Source: Candidatus Altimarinota bacterium
GTDB lineage: Bacteria > Patescibacteriota > Gracilibacteria > BD1-5 > UBA2023
NCBI GenBank assembly: GCA_028689065.1
Contig: JAQTWX010000003.1
Span: 62,001 to 126,000, forward strand
Direction: 5' to 3'
DNA length: 64,000 nt
Every line of letters begins with the position of its first letter. The first letter of the stretch is position 1. The translations under genes were made by a program, and so were the position numbers. Below are positions 18,971-30,227 of this stretch, piece by piece. The notes beneath the pieces were generated by a model. It was not told the origin of the DNA. It worked only from the letters and a program-made list of their open reading frames with translations, and did no database searches.

Positions 18971-21900
18971 ATGTCCACCCCTTTCCAATCCACATATTCC
19001 ACCCTTAATCCACGCCAGAAGCAGGCGGTGGATACTTTGTACGGTCCGGTGCTGGTTATCGCGGGGCCGGGGAGCGGGAAGACGCAGATTCTGTCGGCGC
19101 GTATTGCAAATATATTACTCCAGACCGATGTGAATCCGAGTAATATTCTCTGTCTCACATTCACGGACAATGCCGCGAAAAATATGCGGGAGCGACTCTC
19201 TCGGGTTATCGGTGCCGATGCGTACAAAGTGGCGATTCATACCTTCCATAGTTTCGGGAATGAAATCTTAAATCGGTATCGCTCTCGTATTTCTGACTAC
19301 GCCGAGGCGACTCCGATAGATGACATAGAAGCATCAAGATTGTTCGATGAGATACTAACCGCACTTCCATGGAATGATCCGTACAAGCCGGGTCAGAATG
19401 CCAATGAGAAAATCCGCGAGCTCAGGAATGCGATTAAGCTCGTGAAGGATGCGGGTATCACCCCAGCGGAATATGCAGAGATTATCGAAACCAATCGCAA
19501 AACCATGGCAGTTCTTGAGCCGCTTATTCGGGCTCATATGGACGAGCTTCTGTCGCTCGGACAGAAAAAAGAGGACAAGATTCGTAAACTCGAACTGTTT
19601 CGGGTTTTTCACGACGCGGTTATAACGGCTTTTTCCGGATTTCCGGAACGAATGCACGAGCAGGATACTTTTGCGAAAACACTTACGGATTCGCTCGATG
19701 CTATCTGGGAACTCCAGGAATCCGAAACCGATGCCAAGATTGTCACCAAGTGGCGAGACGAATGGCTGGAAAAAAATTACGAAGGGAAATGGATACTGAA
19801 AGATACTTCACGACTCGAAAAATACGAGTCACTTGCACAAATCTATACCTGTTACGAAGAGCGGATGAAAGCCCTCGGGTACATCGATTTCTCCGATATG
19901 ATTCTCGGAGCGATTCGGCTTGTCGAACAGTACGGCGATATCCGTGCGAATCTCGCCGAGCAGTACCAGTTTGTGCTTATTGATGAGTACCAAGATACCA
20001 ATGACGCACAGCTCCGGCTCATTACCGATATTTTGTCCGTAACCGATACGCCGAACGTATTTGCGGTTGGGGATGATGACCAGTCCATCTATAAGTTCCA
20101 GGGAGCCAATACCAAGAATATCAAGGCGTTTCGCGATCGTTGGGCGGATACCGAGCTCATCATCCTCGAGACCAATTATCGCTCGAATGCAGAGATTATC
20201 GATACTTCTCGTGCACTTATGAACTCCGCTGCGCATTCTATTGGAGACATATTTCCATGAGCGGTCAAATCCTTTGACTCACATCACGGACAGGGCGGAT
20301 CGGTGACACAGAATATCTTCGAGACCGAAGCGGACGAACTCACTTGGGTGGCAGCCGACATCGAGCGGGCTATCGCGGATGGATTTCCGGCAGAAGAAAT
20401 CGCAGTTATTACGAAGAAGAATAAAACCCTCGAAAATCTTGCGAAAGTCCTTCTCTCCAAACATATTCCGGTTGCGCTCAGCAAGGATGAAAATATCTTC
20501 GACTCCGAGGAAGTACGTCTCGTGGATGAGATTCTCGAGTACCTCGTATCGCTTCGAGGAAGTGGGCAGCTTCGCGATGAGATTCTCCTCTCTATCCTTG
20601 CACATCCGTGTTGGGGGATTCATCGACTGACTATCTGGGAGCTTTCTCGAACCATTTCCTCCGCTCGCAGGGAAGATCGCAAAAATTGGATTGAAGCCCT
20701 CAGAACTCATACGGATAGTAATCTTGCAGGTCTTGCGAATTTCCTCATAGAGCTTTCCATTCTTTCCCACCATGCCCGTCTCGAAGACCTTATGGACTAC
20801 ATCACTGGAGCGAATGCGCTCGCGATTCCCGACGAGTACGATGAAGATCCGACCAAGAATACCCTCCAGATTGATATGTTCGGCGGAGGAAAGAAAGAAT
20901 TTGTTTCTCCGATTTATGACTACTATTTCGGTCGTGAGAAAATCACTACCGATGCAACGGTGTATGCTCGACATCTCTCCAATATCCGCAAACTGGTTGA
21001 ATCCGTTCGTTCTTTCAAGAAAGGGGCTGGATTTCTCTCGATTCTCGATTATGGCGAATTCATTTCCCTCGTGAAAAAGTATGACGTGCAGATATCGGCT
21101 TCACACTTGGTCGGACATGAAGGAACCGCGGTGAACCTCATAACGGTCCACAAAGCAAAAGGACTCGAGTACGGGCGGGTATATGCCATTGGACTCACCG
21201 AGAAGCAGTACAAGCTCGGAAAAGTTTCTGGTTCTCCACTTCCGAAGAACCTCCCACTCGCACCCGAGAAAGACGATGATGAAGATATCCGCCGTCTGGT
21301 CTACACGGTATTCACGCGTGCCAAAAAAGACCTCATTCTCTCATATGCACAAATGAATCTCGGTGAGAAAACGGATACACCGCTCGGATGTCTGACTGAC
21401 CTCAATCCTACTTGGGCAAGTAGTTCTGTCGAAACCGAATCACTCGTGGATTTCCTCGAACGTGAACGAAAGGATTTATTTTCTCTCCCGTACCACGGAG
21501 AGGAGCGGAACTTTCTCGCTGACCGTATCGCCAAGCAGTTTACCATGTCCGTGACCGCACTTCAGAATTTTCTGAATGTCGCGGATGGGGGACCTGAACA
21601 CTTCGTCTCCAATAATATCCTGCGATTTCCGCAAGCCAAGAGTGAATCTGCGTGCTACGGTTCTGCCATGCACAAAGCGCTTGAAGTGTTTTTTACCGAT
21701 TATAAGAAAACGGGACTCTATTCGAAATCCACGCTTCTCGAAGCTTTTGAAACAGCCTTTAAACAGGAGCGATTCACTGAAGCTACCGAACGAGATTTCC
21801 TCGCACGTGGGACAGAGAACCTGAATGCGCTCTATTCTGAAATAACCGGAAAATCCTATGGAGACCTCCATCTCGAGTACGATTTCCGTACCGCATTCTG

Positions 21901-22348
21901 AGGGATATTTCTCGACGGTATACAACTGACTGGAAAGATTGATCGAATTGAGGTTATCGATAATCAGAAACTTATCATTACTGACTATAAGACAGGTGGA
22001 GGGTTTGAATCATTCTCCGATACAGGTTCTGCGTACGAGAAAATCAAGAAGTGGAAATACAAACTTCAGTTCTGTTTCTATGCCGTGCTCTTCGAACTCT
22101 CTCCACAGTGGACGAGGTTCATCCAAAAAGAATTCACCCTTATGTTCATCGAGCAAGACCGAAAAACGGGACAGTTTGTAACCGTAACCGATTACGTCCA
22201 ACAGGGCGAAATCGAACGAACCAAAGCACTCATTCGAGTAGTTATGTCTAAAATCAATTCATTGGATTTTCCTGATATATCCGCGTATAGTCCCGATATC
22301 GCTGGGATTCGACAGTTTGAAGAAGATCTGTTGGAAGGGAAGATATAA
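18971..22348 (+). CDS. UvrD/REP-family helicase fused to PD-(D/E)XK nuclease
   Basis: 1125 aa, joined across TGA at 20258-20260 and 21899-21901. Superfamily 1A motifs in order: LNPRQKQAV (Q motif), VIAGPGSGKT (Walker A, about residue 35), LCLTFTDNAAKNMRERL, LIDEYQDTNDAQ, AVGDDDQSIYKFQGA, ETNYRSNAEI, and later VNLITVHKAKGLEY. The C-terminus has IDRIEVIDNQKLIITDYKTG, the RecB/Cas4-type nuclease core (D...K). The architecture resembles AddA or PcrA-nuclease repair enzymes. It is noticeably more GC-rich than the DUF262/HEPN pair that ends 21 nt upstream. It may be housekeeping end processing, or part of the defence cluster. Confidence 0.92.
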
Positions 22349-22351
22349 GAT

Positions 22352-22379
22352 AAAACGCTCCGTTTAAACGGAGCGTTTT
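22352..22379. terminator. Bidirectional terminator after the helicase gene
   Basis: AAAACGCTCCG / CGGAGCGTTTT stem with a short loop, between the convergent stops at 22348 and 22389. Confidence 0.85.
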
Positions 22380-22388
22380 ATTATAAGA

Positions 22389-24713
22389 TTATCTTTTTAT
22401 CTTCTTTAAAGTTCCAGGTTTCATATCTTCGAGGAAAAAAGAACGTAGATCATATTCATCTCTGAATTTTATCTCTGTTCCTACTGCAGTTTTTGATATC
22501 ATTTGATATACACCAGTTCTGATAGTTCAGGTATTGGTCTCAAAAGAGATTTGATCATAAACTTTTAATTGCAAGGCTTTAAAGTCTTCCAATGTAACTC
22601 ATCTAGATTCTGGGGTAGTATTTTTCATTGAGGTATTAACAGAAGGAACAACCTCAGGAGTAGGACTTTCAATAGGTTTTTTAACTTCAGGAATAGTCAC
22701 TTCCTCTTCTTTTACAGGAAGAGCTTCAACAGGTTCTGTATCGTTTGAAAGAGGAGCTATTGTAGATTTTTGTTCAGAATCATTTATTTCTTTGATAATA
22801 GCATCAAGTCTTACTACTGCTGGATCTTCTGGATGTTCACTCATATAATTGAGAGCTTTTTTCGCACTATCTCCTCCTGCTGTAAAGAGGTTGTTTAATG
22901 CCATAACACGATACTCTTCCGCTTTTTTACTTTTTGGATTATATGGAGAATTTTCCCATCTTGTTTTGGAACTTCCAGTATATTCACCAGTGGTTTCGTC
23001 TTTAGTTAAATTATTTCCTTGTTCTTTTTCAAATTGTTCTCTTCCTTGTTTTTCTGTTCTATTGAGAGGAGTTATTTCTCCAGTTGTAAGAATCGTTGTC
23101 TCGTTTCATAATTCAGTAGTAGTTGTTGTAAGTCCTCCTTCTTCTGTTGTATCTTCAGGAGTGTTTTCTGTTGTATCTTCAGGAGTGTTTTCTGTTGTAT
23201 CTTCAGGAGTGTTTTCTGTTGTATCTTCAGGAGTGTTTTCTGGAGTAGTAGTTTGAATTTCAAGAGGAGTATTTTCAGGAGTCTCAATAGGAACTTCCAT
23301 CTCTTTTACTCTTAATACTTCTATCATTTTCCCAATCGTTTTTGGTCCTATTTGTCCATTTGCATGTCCTTTTCTTGCAAGACCAGATTCTTCTTGAAAT
23401 TCTTTTACCGCTTTAATGGTATTACTCGTTTTTTCTTTACTGTCTTTATAAACACCATCAATAACACCAGGATTATATCCAAGTTTTGTAAGTGCAATCT
23501 GAACAAGAAGAATATCATTAACAGTATAATTTTTCTTCTCTAGAAGAGGTTGTAATGCGTTGCTAAGTTCAGTAGTATTATTGATCTTTTTGATTTCATT
23601 TACAGCAGTTTCCCGCTCTCTTGTTGGCCAAACTCATTTTTTTTCAGAAAATTTAATATCTTCAAAAAAGTCTTTTGGAGGAAGAATCTCATTAGGAATA
23701 GACTCAACAGTAACAGTAGGAGTAGAAGTAGCAGGGGTAATAATAGCAGGAGTAGGTTCCTCTACTGTTTCTTCTACTGTTTTTGTTCCCTGAATTTGCT
23801 CAGTCTTTTTATTGAGCGCATAGAGATTATTCTCATATATACTTACTTCTTGTTCTTTTTTTTGTGATTCTGAAGAGTTTTCAGAAGAAGTTCTTGTGCT
23901 CTTGATAAGTTCTTGTACACTCATGTATGAACTAAGAAGTCGTTCTATCTTTTTCTTCATTTCTGCATCGGTTGTGCTACTGAGTTTTTCTTCTAATGAT
24001 TCTGTATGATTAGTAATGTATTCATCATTCATTTGTTTCATTTCATCAAGATTTTTTGTCTTGAAGTCATCTACTTTATCTTTTTTTTCTTGGTTAGCAA
24101 TTTTTACATCAATAAGTTTTTGGTTGATGTCCTTATTCTTATTGTCAGATAAATTATTAGAAATATTCGAATTATTATTTGATTCATCGGAGAGATGAGT
24201 AGATTCTTTTACTTCTTCTGATTCTGTTTGAATGCTTTCTATCGATACAGCAGAAAGTTCTTGTTTGAATTTTTCAAGATTTGCAATAGCTTTTTCGATA
24301 AATTCAGGATACAATTCAGTATCGTTGAAATCAACAGTTTCTTTAGTTCCAGTAATTTTTGCTTCCAGATTTTCATAAGCAGCTACTGCAACAGATTGGT
24401 ACTCATTTTGGATACCATTAATATCTCTGTTATTGTTGAGTGTAGCGAGGGTTTTTGAAACATCTGCGAGAAGTTCCGCTTTTTGTTGATTGCTTTTTCC
24501 AACAATATCTGTTTTTCCTTGTTTATATTCACTGATAACAAGAGCAAGTTCTTGTTCTTGTTGAGTAAATATATTTTCCATTTGTTTTTTTGCTGCTTCT
24601 GTTGGTTCTTTTTCGGAAAACATATTATCCCACCAAGAAGTAGATTCTTCTTTTTTAGAAGCTACGGGAGTTTCTTTTGTTGTATTTTGGAGATTATTAT
24701 TTGTTTCTGCCAT
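22389..24713 (-). CDS. Large protein with peptidoglycan-binding-like domain and Thr/Pro/Glu repeats
   Basis: 774 aa, joined across four TGA glycines. Order: acidic Ser/Thr-rich N-terminus with WWDNMF; long helical region (about residues 45-290); a PG_binding_1-like domain about residues 395-455 (LVQIALTKLGYNPGVIDG, AVKEFQEESGLARKGHANG); four exact copies of an 8-residue TPEDTTEN unit; a mixed region; and a C-terminal domain ending in basic residues. No signal peptide, so location is uncertain. Its promoter resembles that of another PG-binding-domain gene at 63631. Possibly a wall-associated or structural protein. Confidence 0.75.
23147..23242. repeat. Four perfect 24-bp tandem repeats within a CDS
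   Basis: Four identical 24-bp units starting at 23147, 23171, 23195 and 23219 encode the TPEDTTEN octapeptide on the minus strand. The exact identity suggests recent expansion and likely length variation between strains. Confidence 0.9.
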
Positions 24714-24749
24714 AATATTTTTTGTATAAGAAATTAAAATAACATTTTT

Positions 24750-24778
24750 ATATTACCCTAATTTTTTTTAAAAAGCAA
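24750..24778 (-). promoter_or_regulatory. TTGCTT-N17 promoter of the 22389-24713 gene
   Basis: Minus strand: TTGCTT (24778-24773), 17 bp ending TTAGGG, TAATAT (24755-24750). Near identical in layout to 63570-63598 and similar to 43026-43054. Confidence 0.6.
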
Positions 24779-24824
24779 AAAATATGTATATGAATGTAGT
24801 TTTAATGTATTTTATCAATAAATC

Positions 24825-25424
24825 TTATCTCTCACTTCGTCCTTTGAAAGCATTAATGAGAGTTATGTCATCCGCATATTCGATATATCCAGCATTTGGA
24901 AGTCCTTTTGATAGTCGTGTGAGTTTTATGTCTCATCGAGGAATATTTTCCTCGATATAGAGATTGGTTGCTTCACCTTCTATATTTGGATTGGTAGCAA
25001 TGATGAGCTCCTGAATTTCAGGATTATTCTTTGTTCGATCAAAGAGCTCCCCGAAATGAAGAGAATTTGGCATACGACCATGGATAGGGGAGATAGAACC
25101 TCCGAGGATATGATAGTATCCATGAAAAATCCCAAGTCGTTCGATAGAGAGCATATCGAGATAATCTTCTACGACACAAAGAGTGTGTTTTTCTCGAGTT
25201 TCATCGGAACAGATAGTACATACAGTTCGATCCCCATCGGTAAGCCCAAAACATACGTGGCAATCATGTACTTCTGTCTGGAGTTTTTCAAGTTCTCGCG
25301 CAAAATTCTTCACGTATGAACCATTTGCTTTCAGCAAAAAAAACGCGAGTTTCACCGCGGTTTTTTCGCCGATCCCCGGCATATAGGAGATAAAGTCTAT
25401 GAGACGTTTAAGAGTTTCTGGCAT
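24825..25424 (-). CDS. recR: Recombination protein RecR
   Basis: 199 aa, joined across one TGA glycine. HhH motif near the start (YMPGIGEKTAVKLAFFLL), zinc finger CHVC...CTIC, and Toprim domain (LCVVEDYLDMLSIE, YHILGGSISPIHG, IATNPNIEGEATNLYI). The C-terminus reads TRLSKGLPNAGYIEYADDITL, the RecR signature. It acts with RecO in RecA loading. Its ATG overlaps the stop of the FtsL-like gene by one base, so the two are translationally coupled. Confidence 0.95.
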
Positions 25425-25789
25425 TATCTATTGAATGTAAGATGTGAATCTTTGAGGACAAGATATCCAGGAGTATCAACACTTTCCATTTTTTCAATCA
25501 TAGAATTTGTTGTAAGAGTATCGAGAGATTCTGCTTCAGCTATTCGGATATTAATTAGATTTTCTTCAAAAGTAAGATTTTTTCGAGTAATTTCAAGATT
25601 TCGGATATTATACCCTTTTGTAGCATTTACATTTAGAACCCATACGTAGTAGATACCGAGTATACCAATCATGAGGAGTGCAAGGACATAGGTCTGAGTA
25701 AAGCTGAATCGGTAGTTCTCCCGAGTAGTTTTTCTCTCGGAGAAAAAAGGGAATGTACCACGTTTCATGACCAGTATGTTTGCATTCAT
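25424..25789 (-). CDS. FtsL-like cell division membrane protein
   Basis: 121 aa with a basic cytoplasmic N-terminus, one TM (TYVLALLMIGILGIYYVWVL, about residues 33-52) and a short extracytoplasmic helix with heptad character (NIRNLEITRKNLTFEENLINI). Topology, length and position directly after rsmH fit FtsL or a related divisome subunit; sequence identity in this family is always low. A second ATG (codon 8) is an alternative start. Confidence 0.7.
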   Translation of the reverse strand: MNANILVMKRGTFPFFSERKTTRENYRFSFTQTYVLALLMIGILGIYYVWVLNVNATKGYNIRNLEITRKNLTFEENLINIRIAEAESLDTLTTNSMIEKMESVDTPGYLVLKDSHLTFNR

Positions 25790-25828
25790 AAGGCAAAGGG
25801 GTGTAATTCTAAATAAATAGGAATGGTA

Positions 25829-26779
<951 letters not shown>

Positions 26780-26824
26780 AATGTCAAAAAGTGATGAATG
26801 GGAAATAAAATATTTCCTAGAGAG

Positions 26825-26852
26825 AAAGTATCCTTTTTTCCTCTATTGTCAA
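26825..26852 (-). promoter_or_regulatory. rsmH operon promoter
   Basis: Minus strand: TTGACA (26852-26847), 16 bp, TACTTT (26830-26825). Confidence 0.6.
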
Positions 26853-26999
26853 ACGAAAAGGTGTATTTTTTTTCCGAAAATATATTGACAAATATCAAAT
26901 AATAATTATTAGAATCAAGAAGTTTTTAACAATCTTTGTACAATTTCGAATTTTTCTGTCAGAAAGTCTTGAAATTTTCATAAAAATTTTCAAAATCTT

Positions 27000-27038
27000 T
27001 TGACATACTTTTCATACTTAGTATACTCAGTCATACTT
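27000..27038 (+). promoter_or_regulatory. AbrB-like gene promoter with CATACTT repeats
   Basis: TTGACA (27000-27005), 16 bp, TATACT (27022-27027). CATACTT occurs at 27004, 27013 and 27032, spanning the promoter, and could be an autoregulatory operator. Confidence 0.65.
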
Positions 27039-27062
27039 TTTAGTCATTATAATATACTGTTT

Positions 27063-27302
27063 ATGGATTCACAAAAATGTTCAGATTTACCACAAGAATG
27101 TGATGTAAAGATGTATGGAAGTGTTACTGTTGGAACTAAGGGGCAAGTAGTTATCCCAAGGGATGTACGAGCAGATCTTGATATTAAACCAGGGGATACT
27201 CTTATAGTACTTACAAAGCACGGCAAGGCTATTGGTATGATCAAAACTGATGACATGGAGGTATTTATGGAATATATGAAAAAAGAGATGGGAAAAGGGT
27301 AA
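27063..27302 (+). CDS. AbrB/SpoVT-type transcriptional regulator
   Basis: 79 aa. The swapped-hairpin DNA-binding domain is clear: GSVTVGTKGQVVIPRDVRAD, then IKPGDTLIVLTKHGKAIGMIK. Such proteins are dimeric regulators or antitoxins. Start 27063 lies 30 nt after the -10 box; the N-terminal 15 residues are Cys-containing and unusual. No toxin gene is adjacent. It may control the downstream transporter adaptor gene 62 nt away. Confidence 0.88.
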   Translation: MDSQKCSDLPQECDVKMYGSVTVGTKGQVVIPRDVRADLDIKPGDTLIVLTKHGKAIGMIKTDDMEVFMEYMKKEMGKG

Positions 27303-27364
27303 AATGCGAAGTTAATATTTATAAGTCAGGAACGAAAAATATATCACTTTCTAATCATTATATT

Positions 27365-29329
27365 ATGTCAAAAAAGCTTATCACTTCTGTTCTCCTCACG
27401 AGTATACTTCTTACAAGTTGTGGAAATGCTCCAATGAATGAGAAAACAGGAACTCCGAAAAAATCAGTTACGACTGAAGTAGTAAAATCCGATTACTTTA
27501 CGGAACAAGTGAAGTTTGTTGGAAAAATTGTCCCAGAAAAAGAGACAACTATTTCTGCACAAGTTTCAGGCGTTGTAAAATCATTGAATACTGATATTGG
27601 AAAATACGTCAAGAAAGGCGATATTCTTGCAACTCTTGATTTTAGTACGACGACGGTTGGTGTGAATCTAAATAATGCGGCAACAGCATATTCCAATACA
27701 CTTGCAACTTATGGACTCACAAAAGAATCAATTGAAAATGATCTCGAAAATGCACGGATTGCATTAGAAAATGCTCGCACTAATAAAGAAAATACTTATA
27801 CGTCGACCGAAAAACAACTCCAGCTCGCACAACTCCAACTCGATAATATTCTTACTCAGAAATGAAATACTGAAAAAACAACAACTCTTTCCGTTGAACT
27901 TGCAACAAAGACTCGTGATCAAGCAAAAACAGCTCTTGAAAATTTTGAAAAGACCTCCAAGGATACGCTTGTATCAAACAAAGAAAACACTTCTGGGCTC
28001 TATTCTAGTACACAGACCTCTATGGAAAATGCACTTATTACTATAGATAGTGCTATCACCCAAGCGGATATTATGCTTGGTATAACTGATGCAAATAAAA
28101 ATTTAAATGACGGATATGAGACGTATCTTGGTGCTAAGAATATACAATTTAAATCCATGGCAGAAACTGCTTTCCAGAAATCTTATACTTCCTATCAAGC
28201 TATTATTGATGCGAAAAATACACTGAGTGGTGCGACAGATGTACGACTGATTGATATTATCACTCTGATGAATAATACTATCTCTCTCTATGATGCGATT
28301 ATATCTTTGCTTGATAATTCTATTGTTGGTGGACAATTTACACAAACTACACTCGATGGACTGAAAGCGACAATGAGTGCAAAACAATCGGTACTGACGC
28401 AGACAAATACATCTTTAATAGCATTGAGTAATTCCATTGTTACAACACGAACTCAACTAGAAACAGCTTTAACGATTGCAGAAACAAGTCTGCAGAATGC
28501 CATTGCTGGGACGACTTCGAGTCTGGATGGTATTACTGGAACCGAAACACTTACTCGAACACAACTTGAAAATACGATTGCAACAGTAAAGACTGCTCGT
28601 GACTCTGTCGATAGTGCACTTAAGATTGCCGAAGCTCAGTATAAGAGTACTCAAGCGAAGCTTCAGAGTCAACTCACAGGAGTAAAATCTCAGCTTGATG
28701 CATCAAAGGGGCAGAAAGATATTGCAGGGATTCAGGCGGAAAATGGACTAATTCGTGCTCCATTTGATGGAGTAATTCTTTCAAAGAAAGTAGAGTTAGG
28801 AACACTTGTAAATCCAGGAACTCCTTTCTTTACTATTGGTGATGACTCGAATCTTATTGTACAGATGGACGTAAATTCCGATATCGTAACCTCTCTGAGT
28901 CTCGGACAGATAATCAAGGTTGTAAGAGATTCTGCCTCATCTACTGGAACTATTTCTCTTCTTGCACCAGGACTCGATATTGCTACTCGAATGTTTCATG
29001 TAGAAGCAATTCTCTCAGATGGTGTATTCTCAAAAGAGTTTTTTCATATCGGAGATTTTGTCGATGTATTTATGGCTCGGATGAAGTCTGATTCAAAAAG
29101 TATTACTATTCCATTTTCTTCACTTATAAGTGATGGACAAGGAGGATTTGCTGTCTATACGATTGGAACGGGAAATATTGCAGAGAGAAAGTCAGTGAAG
29201 ATTGGGGCTCAGAATGAATCTCATATAGAAATTCTCTCTGGACTCAGAGAAGGGGAGAAAGTAGTAATCTCTGGAGTACTGAGTCTCCAAGATGGAGATG
29301 AAGTAGTAGAAAAAGAAACAAAAAAATAA
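27365..29329 (+). CDS. RND/ABC efflux adaptor lipoprotein (HlyD/MFP family)
   Basis: 654 aa with one TGA glycine. Signal peptide with lipobox LLTSC (Cys about residue 19). First lipoyl half: VKFVGKIVPEKETTISAQVS...GKYVKKGDILATLD. A very long alpha-helical hairpin of about 350 residues follows. Second lipoyl half: NGLIRAPFDGVILSKKVELGTLV; then the beta-barrel and membrane-proximal domains. MFPs link inner-membrane pumps to an outer channel. The hairpin is much longer than in MacA or AcrA and shares a LGITDANKNLND segment with the adaptor at 55815. The RND pump is at 30228. Confidence 0.88.
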
Positions 29330-29355
29330 GAGGTTCCGCTTTTCGCGAGAACCTC
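29320..29355 (-). terminator. Minus-strand terminator after the adaptor gene
   Basis: GAGGTTC / GAACCTC arms (29330-29355) with a TTATTTTTTT run on the minus strand. It matches the end of a short minus transcript from 29542-29569, and may also aid plus-strand termination. Confidence 0.65.
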
Positions 29356-29515
29356 AGGTTGATTTGGATGTCAGAAATGATGCATTTTCGGCAGGTTTGC
29401 CAGGAAAAAAATCACCAATGACAGTATGGGTAGATGTACCACAATTGCAATACGTGCCATGACATCCGAACTTTTTTCTAAAACAGTCTTTGTTTGCATT
29501 TTTGATTCCTCCCAT
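29354..29515 (-). CDS. Candidate Cys-rich small protein ending in TGA, or small RNA
   Basis: Between a promoter (29569-29542) and a terminator lies a transcript of about 215 nt. One frame gives 53 aa, MGGIKNANKDCFRKKFGCHG and on, with four Cys in a C-x6-C-x3-C-x-C pattern. It ends in TGA, which should be glycine here, and all frames stay open through the terminator. An alternative frame from 29499 has a GGGAGGAA SD and encodes a one-TM peptide, also ending in TGA. It is either an imported standard-code gene or a noncoding RNA. Confidence 0.3.
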   Translation of the reverse strand: MGGIKNANKDCFRKKFGCHGTYCNCGTSTHTVIGDFFPGKPAENASFLTSKST

Positions 29516-29541
29516 TTTGTGGTTGAAATTACAGCATCCGG

Positions 29542-29569
29542 ATAATATATACTTTTAATATTTTGTCAA
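29542..29569 (-). promoter_or_regulatory. Promoter of the short minus transcript
   Basis: Minus strand: TTGACA (29569-29564), 16 bp, TATTAT (29547-29542). Confidence 0.65.
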
Positions 29570-29594
29570 ACTTTTACTTTTCACTATCATATCT

Positions 29595-30206
29595 ATGACA
29601 TTTCTATCCAATCTCTCGTGGCGTTATGCTACGAAAAAATTCGATGTTTCTCGGAAGGTATCATCCGAGAATCTTGAACAGATTCTTGAAGCAATTCGCA
29701 TGACTCCGACCTCATTCGGACTTCAAGCATATCATTTCTATATTGTAACAAATCCAGAGATTCTCGCGAAAATCCAGTCGGTATCATGGAATCAGCCACA
29801 GATCGGAACTTGTTCACACCTCATTGTGATGTGTGCCCGCAATGACCTTATGCAAGCGAAGGATGAATATTTCGATGCGATGTCCGGAGGAAATTCTGAG
29901 GTTCGTACAAGTCTTGCTGGGTTTGAACAGATGGTGGATAGTTTTATTCCTCGTACATCTCCTGAATGGGCGAAGAAGCAGGTATATATAGCTCAAGGAT
30001 TTGCTCTTGCTGCTTGTGCAGAACTACAGATTGACTCTTGTCCGATAGAAGGATTCGATCCGGTGGCTGTGACTGAGATTCTCTCACTTCCAACAAATCA
30101 CGATATTGCCGTTATGATTCCCATTGGATACCGCGATTCGTCCGAGAATCCACGATCGAAGGTACGATTTCCGAAGGAAGTATTGTTTACAAGAATTGGA
30201 GAATAA
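29595..30206 (+). CDS. Nitroreductase family protein
   Basis: 203 aa FMN-dependent NAD(P)H oxidoreductase, NfsB-like. Signatures: WRYATKKFD at residues 9-17, RMTPTSFGLQAYHFYIV (FMN loop), AQGFALAACAELQIDSCPIEGFD and the C-terminal GYRDSSENPRSKVR. Cytoplasmic. It sits between the adaptor and the RND pump on the same strand, 21 nt before the pump, so it is probably cotranscribed. Confidence 0.92.
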   Translation: MTFLSNLSWRYATKKFDVSRKVSSENLEQILEAIRMTPTSFGLQAYHFYIVTNPEILAKIQSVSWNQPQIGTCSHLIVMCARNDLMQAKDEYFDAMSGGNSEVRTSLAGFEQMVDSFIPRTSPEWAKKQVYIAQGFALAACAELQIDSCPIEGFDPVAVTEILSLPTNHDIAVMIPIGYRDSSENPRSKVRFPKEVLFTRIGE

Positions 30207-30227
30207 TTTTTTTAATCTTTCCATCCT

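Noticed and set aside
23147-23242. CRISPR array
   Set aside because: Units are contiguous 24-bp tandem repeats without spacers, inside a coding sequence.
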